Positions 43,267 to 52,314 are shown, numbered from the stretch's first letter. The stretch is DNA of 64,000 bases from Tabrizicola thermarum (GCF_003574395.1 NZ_KZ984537.1:5665-69664), one strand, 5' to 3'. Program-made: numbers and translations. Notes: a model not told the origin generated them from the letters alone.

Positions 43267-44040
43267 ATGGCCGGTCGCCTTGCACAGCGTCTGGAGGCCT
43301 GGCACCAGCGCCGGGTCGAAAGCCGGTGGGCGCGGATCGCGGCCGAGGTCGAGACGATGGACAGCATCGAGGCCCGTGCGCTGCGGGCCGAGGCGCGCGG
43401 CCTGCGGCGGCATCTTGACCGGGCGTTGCAGGCGGCCGATGCGCGGCTGGCGGTGCCGGGCCTCGGCGCGGGACTGCCGCAGATGCCGCTGGGGACCGAC
43501 TGGGTCTGGCGGCCGGACCTCTGGCGCGGGGCCTTGTCGGGGCCGGGCCAGGTGGCCGCAGGCGACCGCACGGCGCTGGACGAGGGCGTCGCGCTGTATC
43601 ACGACTGCCCGCTGGGTGAAGTGGTGGTGCGGCAGGTCCGCAACCAGGCCCCCGAGGACCGCGCGCCCTATGGGCTGGCCATCGACGTGTTCGGCTTTCA
43701 CGGCAGCTTCCTGTCGCTGGCGCTGACGTTGCCCCCGGCGTGCATCGAGGGTCTGAAGGCGCGGCATCTGGTCCGGGCCGAGATGGTGATCGACTGCGAC
43801 CGCCCGGTGAAGGCCTATGCGCGGCTGAACGTGAAGCACGGGCCGAACCTGGCGCAGCCGGTCAGCAGCCTGCCCGAACAGGGGCGCGACAAGCTGGCCG
43901 AGTTCGACCTGGCCCATGTCGATCTCAACGACCGGCGCATCGAGCGTGCCTGGCTGGACCTGATCCTGAACGACGCGGCGATGACGCGGGTCGTGATCCG
44001 CGACGTGGTGGTCAGCCGCCGGCCTCGGGCCGAGCTGTGA
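43267..44040 (+). CDS. Conserved Rhodobacterales hypothetical protein (DUF6478-like)
   Basis: 257 aa, no signal peptide or membrane segment. The N-terminus is helical and Arg/Ala-rich ('RLAQRLEAWHQRRVESRWAR'). The C-terminal two thirds are beta-rich with 'GEVVVRQVRNQAPEDRAPYG', 'DVFGFHGSFLSLALTLPP', 'YARLNVKHGPN'. This pattern matches a family I associate only with Rhodobacterales. It starts 6 bases after ilvD and is followed closely by another small gene. Function unknown. Confidence 0.72.
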   Translation: MAGRLAQRLEAWHQRRVESRWARIAAEVETMDSIEARALRAEARGLRRHLDRALQAADARLAVPGLGAGLPQMPLGTDWVWRPDLWRGALSGPGQVAAGDRTALDEGVALYHDCPLGEVVVRQVRNQAPEDRAPYGLAIDVFGFHGSFLSLALTLPPACIEGLKARHLVRAEMVIDCDRPVKAYARLNVKHGPNLAQPVSSLPEQGRDKLAEFDLAHVDLNDRRIERAWLDLILNDAAMTRVVIRDVVVSRRPRAEL

Positions 44041-44050
44041 CGGGGGCAGG

Positions 44051-44401
44051 ATGAAGCTGGTGCAGGGCAGGATCGCGGGCGGGGTCTGGGAGGGCGTGGT
44101 CGAGGCCGAGACGGCCCCGGTCGTCGAGGCGCTGCACATGGGGCGGGCGATCGAGGGGGTCGAGGTCCGGCCTGTGGCGGGCAGGTCCGGCCAGTTCGGT
44201 GTGGCGGTCCCGATCCCGGTCTGGGCGCTGAACGAGGGCGTGCAGACATTTGTCGTGCAGGCGGGGGGCGAGAGGATCGCCGCGTTCACCCTGATCGCAG
44301 GTCAGCCGCTGGATGAGGATATCCGGGCGGAAGTGAGCCTCTTGCGGGCGGAACTGGATTTGCTGAAGCGCGCCTTCCAGCGCCACGTCCGCGAGAGTTA
44401 A
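44051..44401 (+). CDS. Small protein of unknown function
   Basis: 116 aa; GGGGGCAGG stands directly before ATG 44051, 10 bases after the previous stop. Beta-rich first 85 residues ('IEGVEVRPVAGRSGQFGVAV'), then a short amphipathic helix ('EVSLLRAELDLLKRAFQRHV') that could form a coiled coil. Probably co-expressed with the preceding DUF6478-like gene. No function can be assigned. Confidence 0.68.
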   Translation: MKLVQGRIAGGVWEGVVEAETAPVVEALHMGRAIEGVEVRPVAGRSGQFGVAVPIPVWALNEGVQTFVVQAGGERIAAFTLIAGQPLDEDIRAEVSLLRAELDLLKRAFQRHVRES

Positions 44402-44475
44402 GCCTCGTCGTGCGCCTTCGGCTTCTCCTCGGAGGGGCTGCCCCAGCGAAGAGCGCCGAAGGCGAACGACGAGCC
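44402..44475. repeat. Intergenic REP-like element, copy B
   Basis: Left arm GCCTCGTCGTGCGCCTTCGG (44402-44421) pairs with right arm GCCGAAGGCGAACGACGAGC (44455-44474) with one mismatch. It fills the gap between convergent genes and could also serve as a bidirectional terminator. Confidence 0.7.
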
Positions 44476-44480
44476 GTCCG

Positions 44481-44966
44481 TCAGAGTTGCGACAGAAGGT
44501 GCTCGCCCGCCGAAATCTCGCAACCAGTGCCGGTTTCCGGGTTGAACTTCGTCACCACCCCGTTCTCGGCCAGAAGCGAATAGCGTTTGGACCGGTTGAA
44601 GAAGCCCAGTTGCGGGACGTCGAAGGTCATGCCGATGGCCCTGGTGAAGCTCGCGTCCGCATCCCCCAGCATGGTGATTCCGGCAGCGGTCGCGCCTGTC
44701 GCCTCGCCCCAGGCCTTCATCACGAAGGGGTCGTTGACCGCGATGCAGATGATCTCGTCCACTCCCTTTTCGGCGAACTGCTTTGCGGTGCGGATGAAGC
44801 TGGGCACATGCGCGGTCGAGCAGGTGCCGGTATAGGCGCCGGGCAGCCCGAAGATCACCACCTTGCGGCCTTTCAGCCTGTCGGACAGCCTTACCGCCTC
44901 GGCCCCGGTGTCGCCCATGCGCAAGAGCGTGGCGTCGGGCAGGCTCATACCTTCGGCAATCGTCAT
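44481..44966 (-). CDS. Peroxiredoxin, Prx5 type
   Basis: 161 aa. Peroxidatic motif 'FGLPGAYTGTCSTAHVPSF' with Cys near residue 49 and the catalytic Thr and Pro. Then 'IAVNDPFVMKAWGE', and a C-terminal 'ETGTGCEISAGEHLLSQL' with a possible resolving Cys. Reduces hydroperoxides in the cytosol at the expense of thiols (glutathione/glutaredoxin or thioredoxin). Divergent from the ferredoxin-reductase-like gene, 87 bases apart. Confidence 0.9.
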   Translation of the reverse strand: MTIAEGMSLPDATLLRMGDTGAEAVRLSDRLKGRKVVIFGLPGAYTGTCSTAHVPSFIRTAKQFAEKGVDEIICIAVNDPFVMKAWGEATGATAAGITMLGDADASFTRAIGMTFDVPQLGFFNRSKRYSLLAENGVVTKFNPETGTGCEISAGEHLLSQL

Positions 44967-45053
44967 TTTGCATCCTTCTGGTCGCGGCGCGTTGCGCCTG
45001 TTGCGCCTTGGGTTATAGGGTCCGGCGCGGAACCTGCCAGAGGGGGGAGTGCG

Positions 45054-46256
45054 ATGCGCGTGGTGATCGTCGGGGCCGGACAGGCCGGGGCGGCCCTGGC
45101 CGCAAGGTTGCGGGCGCTGGGGCATGACGGCGAGATCGTGATGCTGGGCGATGAGCCTGCGCCGCCCTACCAGCGACCGCCCCTGTCGAAGGCCTATCTT
45201 CTGGGCGAGATGGGCGAGGACCGGCTCTGGCTGCGTGCGCCGGAGTTCTGGGCCGAGAACCGGGTGGAGCTGCGGCTGGGGCAGTCGGTCAGCGCGATCG
45301 ACCCGGTCGGAAAGACGGTCACGGTCGCGGGCGCGCCGATGGCCTATGACCACCTGGCGCTGACCACCGGATCGACGCCGCGGCGGTTGCCTGCGGCGGT
45401 TGGTGGGGCTCTGGCGGGCGTCTACACTGTACGCACCCTTGCCGATGTCGATGCGATGCGGGGCGAGTTCGTGGCGGGCCGCCGCGTCATCATCGTCGGC
45501 GGCGGCTATATCGGGCTGGAGGCGGCGGCGGTCGCCTCGAAGCTGGGGCTGGACGTGACGGTGCTGGAAATGGCGCCGCGCATCCTGCAACGGGTGGCCG
45601 CGCCCGAGACTTCGGATTTCGTGCGGGCGCTGCACAAGGCGCATGGCGTGAAGGTGCTGGAGTCCACGGGGCTGGAGCGGCTGGAGGGCGAGACCCGGGT
45701 CACCGGGGCGGTGCTGAAGGACGGGCGGGTGCTGCCGGCGGATTTCGTGATCGTGGGCGTCGGGATCACGCCGAACACGGGGCTTGCCGAGGCGGCGGGG
45801 CTGGTGATCGACAACGGGATCGCGACGGACGAGATGGGGCGGACCTCGGACCCGTTCATCTGGGCGGCGGGGGATTGTGCGTCCTTCCCGTGGCAGGGCG
45901 GGCGCATCCGGCTGGAGTCGGTCGGCAATGCCATCGACCAGGCCGAGGCGGTGGCGGCGAACATCCTGGGGGCCGGGCAGCCCTATCATGCGAAACCCTG
46001 GTTCTGGTCGGACCAGTTCGACCTGAAGCTGCAGATCGCGGGGCTGAACACGGGCTATGACCGGATCGTCACCCGCAAGGGCGAGGGCGCGGCGGTCAGC
46101 TTCTGGTACTATCGGGGGGCGGAGCTTCTGGCGGTGGATGCGATGAACGACAGCCGGGCCTACATGGTCGGCAAGCGGCTGATCGAGACGGGCAAGTCGC
46201 CCGCGCCTGACGTCATCGCCGGGACCGGGGACCTGAAGGCCCTGCTCAAGGCATGA
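45054..46256 (+). CDS. FAD-dependent ferredoxin reductase-like oxidoreductase
   Basis: 400 aa. FAD motif 'VVIVGAGQAGAALAARLRAL', 'PYQRPPLSKAYLLGE' (typical for ferredoxin/rubredoxin/putidaredoxin reductases), NAD motif 'VIIVGGGYIGLEAAAVASKL', 'PFIWAAGDCASFPW', and C-terminal 'PWFWSDQFDLKLQIAGLN', the family hallmark. Would pass electrons from NAD(P)H to a [2Fe-2S] ferredoxin. The partner P450 or dioxygenase is not in the window. The stop overlaps rsmD (ATGA). Confidence 0.88.
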   Translation: MRVVIVGAGQAGAALAARLRALGHDGEIVMLGDEPAPPYQRPPLSKAYLLGEMGEDRLWLRAPEFWAENRVELRLGQSVSAIDPVGKTVTVAGAPMAYDHLALTTGSTPRRLPAAVGGALAGVYTVRTLADVDAMRGEFVAGRRVIIVGGGYIGLEAAAVASKLGLDVTVLEMAPRILQRVAAPETSDFVRALHKAHGVKVLESTGLERLEGETRVTGAVLKDGRVLPADFVIVGVGITPNTGLAEAAGLVIDNGIATDEMGRTSDPFIWAAGDCASFPWQGGRIRLESVGNAIDQAEAVAANILGAGQPYHAKPWFWSDQFDLKLQIAGLNTGYDRIVTRKGEGAAVSFWYYRGAELLAVDAMNDSRAYMVGKRLIETGKSPAPDVIAGTGDLKALLKA

Positions 46257-46813
46257 GGATCATCGGCGGCGCGCGCCGGGGCCTGAAGCTGGCCGATGTG
46301 GGCGAGGGCGATGCGGCGGCGCACCTGCGCCCGACCTCGGACCGGGTGCGCGAGGCGATCTTCAACCTGCTGGTCAACGCGCAGGGCGACCCCGTCACGG
46401 GCGCGCGGGTGCTGGACCTGTTCGCGGGGACGGGCGCTCTGGGGCTGGAGGCTCTCAGCCGGGGGGCGGCCGAGGCGATCTTTGTCGATGACGGGGCCAA
46501 GGCGCTGGCGCTGGTCCGGGCGAATATCGCGAAGATGCGGGCAGAGGGGCAGACGCGGGTGATCCGGCAGGACGCGCGGAAGCTGGGGGCGCATGCGGGC
46601 GCGCCATGCGGGCTGGTGTTCCTGGACCCGCCCTACGGGAAGGGTCTGGGCGAGCAGGCCCTGGTCGCCGCGCTGAAGGGCGGCTGGCTGGCCCCGGGCG
46701 CGATGGTGGTCTGGGAGGAAGGCACGGCCCCGGCGGTGCCCGAAGGGTTCGATCTGGTGGATCAGCGCAGATACGGGGATACGGTCGTCACGCTGCTGCG
46801 GGCCTTGGCATGA
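46253..46813 (+). CDS. rsmD: 16S rRNA (guanine-966-N2)-methyltransferase
   Basis: 186 aa. 'MRIIGGARRGLKLADV' start, 'LRPTSDRVREAIFNLL', SAM site 'VLDLFAGTGALGLEALSRG', and catalytic 'LVFLDPPYGKGLGEQAL' (D-P-P-Y). Methylates G966 of 16S rRNA during 30S assembly. Joined by ATGA overlaps to the reductase before it and the HAD gene after it. Confidence 0.92.
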   Translation: MRIIGGARRGLKLADVGEGDAAAHLRPTSDRVREAIFNLLVNAQGDPVTGARVLDLFAGTGALGLEALSRGAAEAIFVDDGAKALALVRANIAKMRAEGQTRVIRQDARKLGAHAGAPCGLVFLDPPYGKGLGEQALVAALKGGWLAPGAMVVWEEGTAPAVPEGFDLVDQRRYGDTVVTLLRALA

Positions 46814-47466
46814 CCCGTCCTGCCGCGGTTCTTTTCGACTGTGACGGGGTCATCGTCGACAGCGAAGGCCCGAGCTTCCTGCTGTTCCTGGAAGAGCTGG
46901 CTGTGCATGGTCTTCCCCTGACGCCGGAAGAATTCGAGACGCGCTTTGTCGGCGGCACGGTCGAGATGGTCGCGGAGCGCGCCCGGGCGGCGGGGGCGCG
47001 GTTGCCGGAGGATTGGGTCGCGCGGTTCTATGACCGGATGTATGCGATGCTGACCGACGGGGTGCCGCTGGTCGAGGGCGTGACCGGCGTGCTGGACCGG
47101 CTGGATGCGGCGGGGGTGCCCTATGCCGTGGGCTCGAACGGGTCGATGCAGAAGATGCAGATCACGCTGGGGCAGCATGGGCTGATGGGCCGGTTCCGGG
47201 CAGTGGTGTCGGGCCAGGCGATCGGCAACCCGAAGCCCGCGCCGGATGTCTATCTGCAGGCGGCGGCAGCCTGCGGGGTCGATCCGGGGGCCTGCGTCGT
47301 GATCGAGGACAGCGCCAATGGGGCCAGGGCGGGGCTGGCAGCGGGGATGCGGGTGCTGGGCTATGCCGAACACGGGGTGGGGACGCCGACGGCGCGGCAA
47401 CTGACCGCGCTGGGCGTGCCGCTGTTTCACCGGATGGCGGATTTGCCGGGGCTGATCGGGCTCTGA
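46810..47466 (+). CDS. HAD-superfamily phosphatase/phosphomutase (beta-phosphoglucomutase-like)
   Basis: 218 aa. Motif I 'VLFDCDGVIVDSEGPS' with the nucleophile Asp, cap domain about 18-85, motif II 'YAVGSNGS', motif III 'GNPKPAPDVYL' (Lys), motif IV 'CVVIEDSANGARAGLAAGM'. Belongs to the PGMB/Gph-like subgroup that hydrolyses or isomerises small phosphates. Substrate unknown. Translationally coupled to rsmD. Confidence 0.85.
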   Translation: MTRPAAVLFDCDGVIVDSEGPSFLLFLEELAVHGLPLTPEEFETRFVGGTVEMVAERARAAGARLPEDWVARFYDRMYAMLTDGVPLVEGVTGVLDRLDAAGVPYAVGSNGSMQKMQITLGQHGLMGRFRAVVSGQAIGNPKPAPDVYLQAAAACGVDPGACVVIEDSANGARAGLAAGMRVLGYAEHGVGTPTARQLTALGVPLFHRMADLPGLIGL

Positions 47467-47490
47467 CGGATGGTGGGCAGATTGCCCACC

Positions 47491-48099
47491 CTACAGGCGG
47501 CGTCGCGCGCGCAGTGCTGCCCCGATCGTGCCGTCGTCGAGATAGTCGAGTTCGCCGCCGATGGGCACGCCCTGGGCCAGCGTGGTGATCTGGGCCTCGG
47601 TCCCTGCCAGAGCGTCGGCGATGTAATGCGCGGTGGTCTGGCCGTCGACGGTGGCGTTCAGCGCCAGGATCACCTCCCGGATTGCTTCATCGGCCACACG
47701 GGCGACGAGGCGGGGGATGCCGAGCTCCTCCGGCCCGATGGCGTCCAGCGCCGAGAGCGTGCCGCCCAGGACATGATAGCGGCCCTTGAAGACCTTGCCG
47801 CGCTCCATGGCCCAGAGGTCGGCCACGTCCTCGACCACACAGATCTCTCCGGTCGCGCGGGCCGGATCGGCGCAGATGCCGCAGACCTCGGTGGTCGAGA
47901 TGTTGCCGCAGATCCGGCAGTCCTTGGCGGCCAGCGCGACCTCGGCCAGGGACTGGGCGAGGGGGGCCATCAGCTGTGCACGTTTCTTCAGCAGGGTCAG
48001 GACCGCCCGGCGGGCCGAGCGGGGACCAAGGCCCGGCAGCCGGGCCATCAGATCGATCAGCGCCTCGATGCCGGTTTCGTCTGCCGGGGCGGCGGGCAT
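47491..48099 (-). CDS. recR: Recombination mediator protein RecR
   Basis: 202 aa. N-terminal helix-hairpin-helix '[18 protein letters not shown]', Zn finger '[18 protein letters not shown]' and Toprim domain ('[14 protein letters not shown]', '[19 protein letters not shown]'). Helps load RecA in the RecFOR pathway. The ATG shares one base with the ybaB stop (TGATG), the standard dnaX-ybaB-recR order, here with a GNAT gene inserted after dnaX. Confidence 0.94.
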   Translation of the reverse strand: MPAAPADETGIEALIDLMARLPGLGPRSARRAVLTLLKKRAQLMAPLAQSLAEVALAAKDCRICGNISTTEVCGICADPARATGEICVVEDVADLWAMERGKVFKGRYHVLGGTLSALDAIGPEELGIPRLVARVADEAIREVILALNATVDGQTTAHYIADALAGTEAQITTLAQGVPIGGELDYLDDGTIGAALRARRRL

Positions 48100-48452
48100 C
48101 AGAACGGCAGTTTGGTTCCGGGCGGGATGCCCAGTTCGGTGGCAAGCCGGGTCATCTCCTGTTCCGTCCGCAGCCTGCCCTGGTGAAGCGCGTCGCGGAC
48201 GGCGGCAAGGATCAGGTCCTCGGCCACTTCCTTTTCCGACGGCACCAGGATCAGCGGGTCGATGTCGAGCCCGGTGATATCGCCCTTGGCGGTGGCCGTC
48301 ACCTTGACCAGCCCGGCCCCGGCTTCGCCGGTGACGGTGGTGCGCGCCAGTTCCTCTTGCAGTTCGGCAAGTTTGCCCTGCATTTCCTGCGCGGCCTTGA
48401 CCATCTTGGCCATGTCGCCCAGGCCGCCCAATCCCCCGAGTCCTTTCAGCAT
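48099..48452 (-). CDS. ybaB: YbaB/EbfC nucleoid-associated protein
   Basis: 117 aa. Gly-rich start '[19 protein letters not shown]', central '[20 protein letters not shown]', conserved end of the fold '[16 protein letters not shown]'. Small dimeric DNA-binding protein usually between dnaX and recR, as here. Confidence 0.92.
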   Translation of the reverse strand: MLKGLGGLGGLGDMAKMVKAAQEMQGKLAELQEELARTTVTGEAGAGLVKVTATAKGDITGLDIDPLILVPSEKEVAEDLILAAVRDALHQGRLRTEQEMTRLATELGIPPGTKLPF

Positions 48453-48506
48453 GTCGTTCTCCGTCCGTTTGGTCCGAGATACGGTGCTATGCGTGGTGGC
48501 GCAAGC

Positions 48507-48971
48507 TCAGGGAAGGGCGCGGAACAGCATTCGGCGGGGTTCGAAGCCCTCGGCGCGGAAGAAGGCATGGGCTTCGGTGTTCGCTGCCCAGGTGTCGAGC
48601 AGGATCTCGTCGGCGTTCAGGTCGCGCGCAAGCTGTCGCGCGGCGGACAGAAGAGCGCGGCCCTGGCCCTGGCGGCGGGCCTCGGGGGCGACGGCGATGT
48701 GCTCGACCATCAGGCGGCGATAGCCGGGAGAGAAGATCGAGCCTTCGCGCTGCTGAAGCTGGCAGAGGGCATAGCCGGTCGCCGGGTCTCCGGCCAGAAA
48801 GGCGGTGCAGGCGGGATCGGCGAGGCGGTCGGCGAACCAGGCGGTCAGGGCGGAAGGATCGGGGTCGGGAAAGAAAGCCTCGGGGTAATGGGCGGCATGC
48901 CAGCCCTGCACATGGGCGTTCAGCCGTGCAAGCGTTGCCGCATCGCTCAGGCTGGCCCGGCGAGGCGTCAT
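48507..48971 (-). CDS. GNAT-family N-acetyltransferase
   Basis: 154 aa. Acetyl-CoA-binding motif A 'VEHIAVAPEARRQGQGRALL' (R-x-x-G-x-G/A) and motif B 'NTEAHAFFRAEGFEPRR'. The substrate is not predictable. The start overlaps the dnaX stop (ATGA), so it is co-translated between dnaX and ybaB. Confidence 0.85.
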   Translation of the reverse strand: MTPRRASLSDAATLARLNAHVQGWHAAHYPEAFFPDPDPSALTAWFADRLADPACTAFLAGDPATGYALCQLQQREGSIFSPGYRRLMVEHIAVAPEARRQGQGRALLSAARQLARDLNADEILLDTWAANTEAHAFFRAEGFEPRRMLFRALP

Positions 48972-50722
48972 TCCTCGAACGGGTCCCAGTCGTCGTCGGC
49001 TTCGGGCTCGGCGGTGGGCAGGGCGGCTTCGGCGGCGGCGGCGGTCATGGCTTCGGGCGAGCGGACCTCGACGATCCGCGCGCCGGGGAAGGCGCTGAAC
49101 ACGGCCTGCACCAGCGGGTTGCCTTCGGCTTCGGACCGGATCTCGGCCAGTTGGCGTTCACGTTGTTCGGCGATGGTCGGCGCACCGCCCGAGCCGACGA
49201 CCGAGACAGCCCAGCGCGCGCCGGTCCAGCCTTGCAGACGCTGGCCGAGGCGGGCGGCAAGGTCGGGCCTTGCGCCCGGGGCGGGTTCGAACTCGATCCG
49301 GCCGGGGGCATAGCGGGCCAGACGGAGGCCGGTCTCCACCTCGTTCAGAAGCAGGATGTCGCGCTTCTGCCGGATCAGCTCGATCACCTGGGCAAAGCTG
49401 GCGTAGACCTGCACCTGGCTTTCGGCCAGCACCGGGGCGGCGGCGGTCATCGTCGGGCCTCGGGTCGGGGCAGAGTGCAACGGGCCAGGGCGCGGGGCAT
49501 GGACCGTGCCACCGGAAGGCCCGCCACCGGCAGAAGCGCCACCGGGCATCGGCGGGGGACGCGGGCTGTCCTGCAACTTTCGCACCAGCGTCTCCGGGTC
49601 GGGAAGGTCGGCCACATGGGTCAGCCGGATCACCGCCATTTCGGCGGCCATCATCGCGTTCGGGGCAAGGGCCACCTCTTCGAGAGCCTTCAGCAGCATC
49701 TGCCACATCCGCGTCAGCGCGCGCATCGGCAGGCGGGCTGCCATGTCGGTGCCGCGCGCCTGTTCGTCGGGCGGGGTCGTCGGGTCCTCGGCGGCGGCGG
49801 GGTTGATCTTGATGACCGAAATCCAGTGCGTGATCTCGGCCAGATCGCGCAGGACGGCCATCGGATCGGCGCCATCGGCGTATTGCGCCGAAAGTTCCGC
49901 CAGAGCCGAGGCCGCATCGCCCTTCATCACCAGATCGAACAGGTCCAGCGTCCGGCCCCGGTCGGCCAGGCCCAGCATCGCGCGGACCTGTTCGGCGGTC
50001 GTCTCGCCCGCGCCATGGCTGATCGCCTGGTCCAGAAGGCTGGTCGCATCGCGGGCCGAGCCTTCGGCGGCGCGGGTGATGAGGGCAAGCGCATCGTCGG
50101 TGATCGACGCCCCTTCCGCCGTGGCGATCCGACGCAGCAGCGCCATCATCACCTCGGGTTCGATCCGTTTCAGGTCGAACCGCTGGCAGCGCGACAGGAC
50201 GGTGACCGGAACCTTGCGGATCTCGGTGGTGGCGAAGATGAACTTCACATGCGCGGGGGGTTCCTCCAGCGTCTTCAGCAGTGCGTTGAAGGCGGCGGTG
50301 GACAGCATGTGCACTTCGTCGATGATATAGACCTTGAAGCGCGCCGAGGCCGCCCGGTAGTGCACGCTGTCGATGATCTCGCGGATGTCGCCGACCCCGG
50401 TGCGGGAGGCCGCGTCCATTTCCAGCACATCGACATGGCGGCCTTCGGCGATGGCGCGGCAGGGTTCGCACCGGCCGCAGGGCTCGGTCGTGGGGCCGCC
50501 GGTGCCGTCGGGGCCGACGCAGTTCAGGCCCTTGGCGATGATCCGGGCGGTGGTGGTCTTCCCCGTCCCCCGGATGCCGGTCATGATGAAGGCATGCGCG
50601 ATCCGGTCCGCCGCGAAGGCGTTCTTCAGCGTGCGCACCATCGCCTCTTGCCCGACGAGGTCGGCAAAGGTCTCGGGTCGGTACTTGCGGGCAAGGACCT
50701 GGTAGGCTTTCTCTTCGGACAT
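48968..50722 (-). CDS. dnaX: DNA polymerase III subunit gamma/tau
   Basis: 584 aa clamp-loader ATPase. 'YQVLARKYRPETFADLVGQE', Walker A 'GIRGTGKTTTARIIAKGLN', Zn module cysteines in 'EPCGRCEPCRAI', Walker B/DExH 'YIIDEVHMLSTAAFNALLK', sensor 'ATTEIRKVPVTVLSRCQRF'. Gly/Pro-rich linker at about 400-440, then a C-terminal domain ending acidic 'EADDDWDPFEE'. I see no obvious slippery A-run that would make a separate gamma form. Heads the dnaX-GNAT-ybaB-recR operon. Confidence 0.95.
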   Translation of the reverse strand: MSEEKAYQVLARKYRPETFADLVGQEAMVRTLKNAFAADRIAHAFIMTGIRGTGKTTTARIIAKGLNCVGPDGTGGPTTEPCGRCEPCRAIAEGRHVDVLEMDAASRTGVGDIREIIDSVHYRAASARFKVYIIDEVHMLSTAAFNALLKTLEEPPAHVKFIFATTEIRKVPVTVLSRCQRFDLKRIEPEVMMALLRRIATAEGASITDDALALITRAAEGSARDATSLLDQAISHGAGETTAEQVRAMLGLADRGRTLDLFDLVMKGDAASALAELSAQYADGADPMAVLRDLAEITHWISVIKINPAAAEDPTTPPDEQARGTDMAARLPMRALTRMWQMLLKALEEVALAPNAMMAAEMAVIRLTHVADLPDPETLVRKLQDSPRPPPMPGGASAGGGPSGGTVHAPRPGPLHSAPTRGPTMTAAAPVLAESQVQVYASFAQVIELIRQKRDILLLNEVETGLRLARYAPGRIEFEPAPGARPDLAARLGQRLQGWTGARWAVSVVGSGGAPTIAEQRERQLAEIRSEAEGNPLVQAVFSAFPGARIVEVRSPEAMTAAAAEAALPTAEPEADDDWDPFEE

Positions 50723-50787
50723 GGAACCCCCGGTGAGTCAGCCGTCAGATTAGGGCGCGGGGGGCGGAAGGTCCACCGGGAAGGCGC

Positions 50788-51348
50788 TCAGGCGGGGCCG
50801 TATAGCCGCGCAGGCAGGCCGCGCAGCACGTCGGACTTGCGGCGGGTGCGGGCCAGGGTCCAGCTGCCCTGAAAGCCGATGATGAAGGTCTCGGCGGCGT
50901 CATGGGCGGCTTCGGGGGACAGTCCCAAGGCTTCGCCATGGCGGGCGGCGGCGGCGATGATGCGGTCGAAGGACTGTTCAGCCTGGGCGCGGAAGCGGTC
51001 CTGGTCGGGGCCTTCGAACAGAAGTCCGAAGATCGGGCAGGCATCGGCGCTGTTCAGGATGTCGAAGAGCTTGGCCATCTTGTAGCAGAAGGTCGTCACC
51101 CCGTGCCGCCAGTCGGGCGCTGCGCGAAAGCTGTCGTCGATGACCCGGATGATTTCCGAAGCCGTCCAGTCGGCGGCGGCGCAGGCGAGGTCGGCCTTGC
51201 CATCCGGGAAATGGTGGTAAAGCGAGCCCTTGGGCACCCCGGCCTCGGCCAGGATTTCGGACAGCCCGGTGCCGTCATAGCCGCGCTGGCGAAAAAGGCG
51301 CGTGGCGGCCTGGATCAGGCGGTCGCGGGTGGAGAGTTCGTCGTTCAT
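50788..51348 (-). CDS. TetR-family transcriptional repressor
   Basis: 186 aa. N-terminal HTH 'ATRLFRQRGYDGTGLSEILA' and 'AGVPKGSLYHHFPDGKADL', the most conserved TetR segment. The C-terminal domain carries a single Cys ('ADACPIFGLLFEG') typical of YcdC/LmrA-like members. It faces the alpha/beta hydrolase gene across 99 bases that contain two 16-base palindromes, so it very probably represses itself and the hydrolase. Confidence 0.88.
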   Translation of the reverse strand: MNDELSTRDRLIQAATRLFRQRGYDGTGLSEILAEAGVPKGSLYHHFPDGKADLACAAADWTASEIIRVIDDSFRAAPDWRHGVTTFCYKMAKLFDILNSADACPIFGLLFEGPDQDRFRAQAEQSFDRIIAAAARHGEALGLSPEAAHDAAETFIIGFQGSWTLARTRRKSDVLRGLPARLYGPA

Positions 51349-51386
51349 CGCGTCAACATAGGCAGTCGCGGGGCGCGGGAAAAGGC

Positions 51387-51402
51387 TAGACCGATCGGTC
51401 CA
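51387..51402. promoter_or_regulatory. TetR operator 1 (TAGACCGATCGGTCCA)
   Basis: Near-perfect palindrome (one mismatch at the outer pair) 39 bases upstream of the tetR start. Its centre is 26 bases from the centre of operator 2, about two and a half helical turns, so the two sites lie on opposite faces. Confidence 0.85.
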
Positions 51403-51412
51403 GTCATGCTAC

Positions 51413-51428
51413 TAGACCAATCGGTCTA
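51413..51428. promoter_or_regulatory. TetR operator 2 (TAGACCAATCGGTCTA)
   Basis: Palindrome with one central mismatch, 20 bases before the hydrolase ATG. The shared core with operator 1 is TAGACC-R-ATCGGTC. The TAGACCGATCGGTCTA type is common for Rhodobacterales TetR proteins of this sort (recalled). Confidence 0.85.
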
Positions 51429-51447
51429 ATGCTGGCGAGGGCGGGAG

Positions 51448-52314
51448 ATGCTGGACGCAACCAGGCAGGCAGACATTGACGCGGAAGACCTGGACATCCG
51501 CAGCGATGGCGCGGTGTTGCGGGGGCGGATCACCCGACCGAAGGGCACGCCGCGCGCGGCCCTGGTGCTGCATGGCGCAACCGGCGCCCCGGCGCGGTTC
51601 TATCGCGGCTTTGCGGAATGGGCGGCGGCCGAGCGGCACCTTGCCGTCCTGACCTACGACTACCGCGATTTCGGTGCCTCGCTGCGCCGTCCGATGCGGG
51701 GGTCGAAGGCCACGCTGGCCGACTGGGGGCGGCTGGATCAGGCGGCGGCGCTGGCGGCCCTGGCGCGGATGTATCCTGATACGCCCCTGTGGGTGCTGGG
51801 ACATTCCGTCGGCGGGCTGTGGCTGGGCTGGCATCCGGCGATGGAGCGGGTCAGCCGCGCGATCGCCATCGGCGCCGGGTTGACGCATGTCAGCGACCAT
51901 CCCTGGCGCTATCAGTGGAAGGCGCGGGCCTTCTGGTCGCCGCCGGTGCGTGCCCTGGCGGCGGTGGCGGGCTATCTGCCGGGCCGCATGATCGGGCTTG
52001 GCGCCGACCTGCCGCGCGGGGTGTATGAAGACTGGCGGCGCTGGTGCACCACGCGCGGCTGGCATCTGAGCGACGTCGGCCGCACCCTGCCCCTGCCCGA
52101 TCCCGCGCGCGTGACGGCGCGGCTGCGGATGATCGCGGTGGCGGATGACGATCTGGTCCCGCCCGAGGCCGTTTGGCGGGCAAGGGCGCTGTATCCCGAG
52201 GCGATGAAGGAGCAGAAGGTCCTGCGCCCCGCCGATTTCGGGCTGGCGAGCATCGGCCACATCCCACCCTTCAGCCGCCGCAACGCGGTGCTGTGGCCCG
52301 CGATCCTGGATTAG
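51448..52314 (+). CDS. Alpha/beta hydrolase
   Basis: 288 aa, cytosolic. 'AALVLHGATGAPARFYRGFA' (oxyanion region), 'VLTYDYRDFGASLRR', nucleophile elbow 'LWVLGHSVGGLWLGWHPA' with Ser, late Asp in 'MIAVADDDLVPPEAV' and His in 'SIGHIPPFSRRN'. Resembles COG4757-type hydrolases. Controlled by the divergent TetR gene. Substrate unknown; possibly an ester or lactone that also induces TetR (inference). Confidence 0.84.
   Translation: MLDATRQADIDAEDLDIRSDGAVLRGRITRPKGTPRAALVLHGATGAPARFYRGFAEWAAAERHLAVLTYDYRDFGASLRRPMRGSKATLADWGRLDQAAALAALARMYPDTPLWVLGHSVGGLWLGWHPAMERVSRAIAIGAGLTHVSDHPWRYQWKARAFWSPPVRALAAVAGYLPGRMIGLGADLPRGVYEDWRRWCTTRGWHLSDVGRTLPLPDPARVTARLRMIAVADDDLVPPEAVWRARALYPEAMKEQKVLRPADFGLASIGHIPPFSRRNAVLWPAILD

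Noticed and set aside
41965-44289. A 774-codon antisense frame opposite ilvD
   Set aside because: Shadow frame with His/Arg/Gln-rich composition; ilvD on the plus strand is certain.
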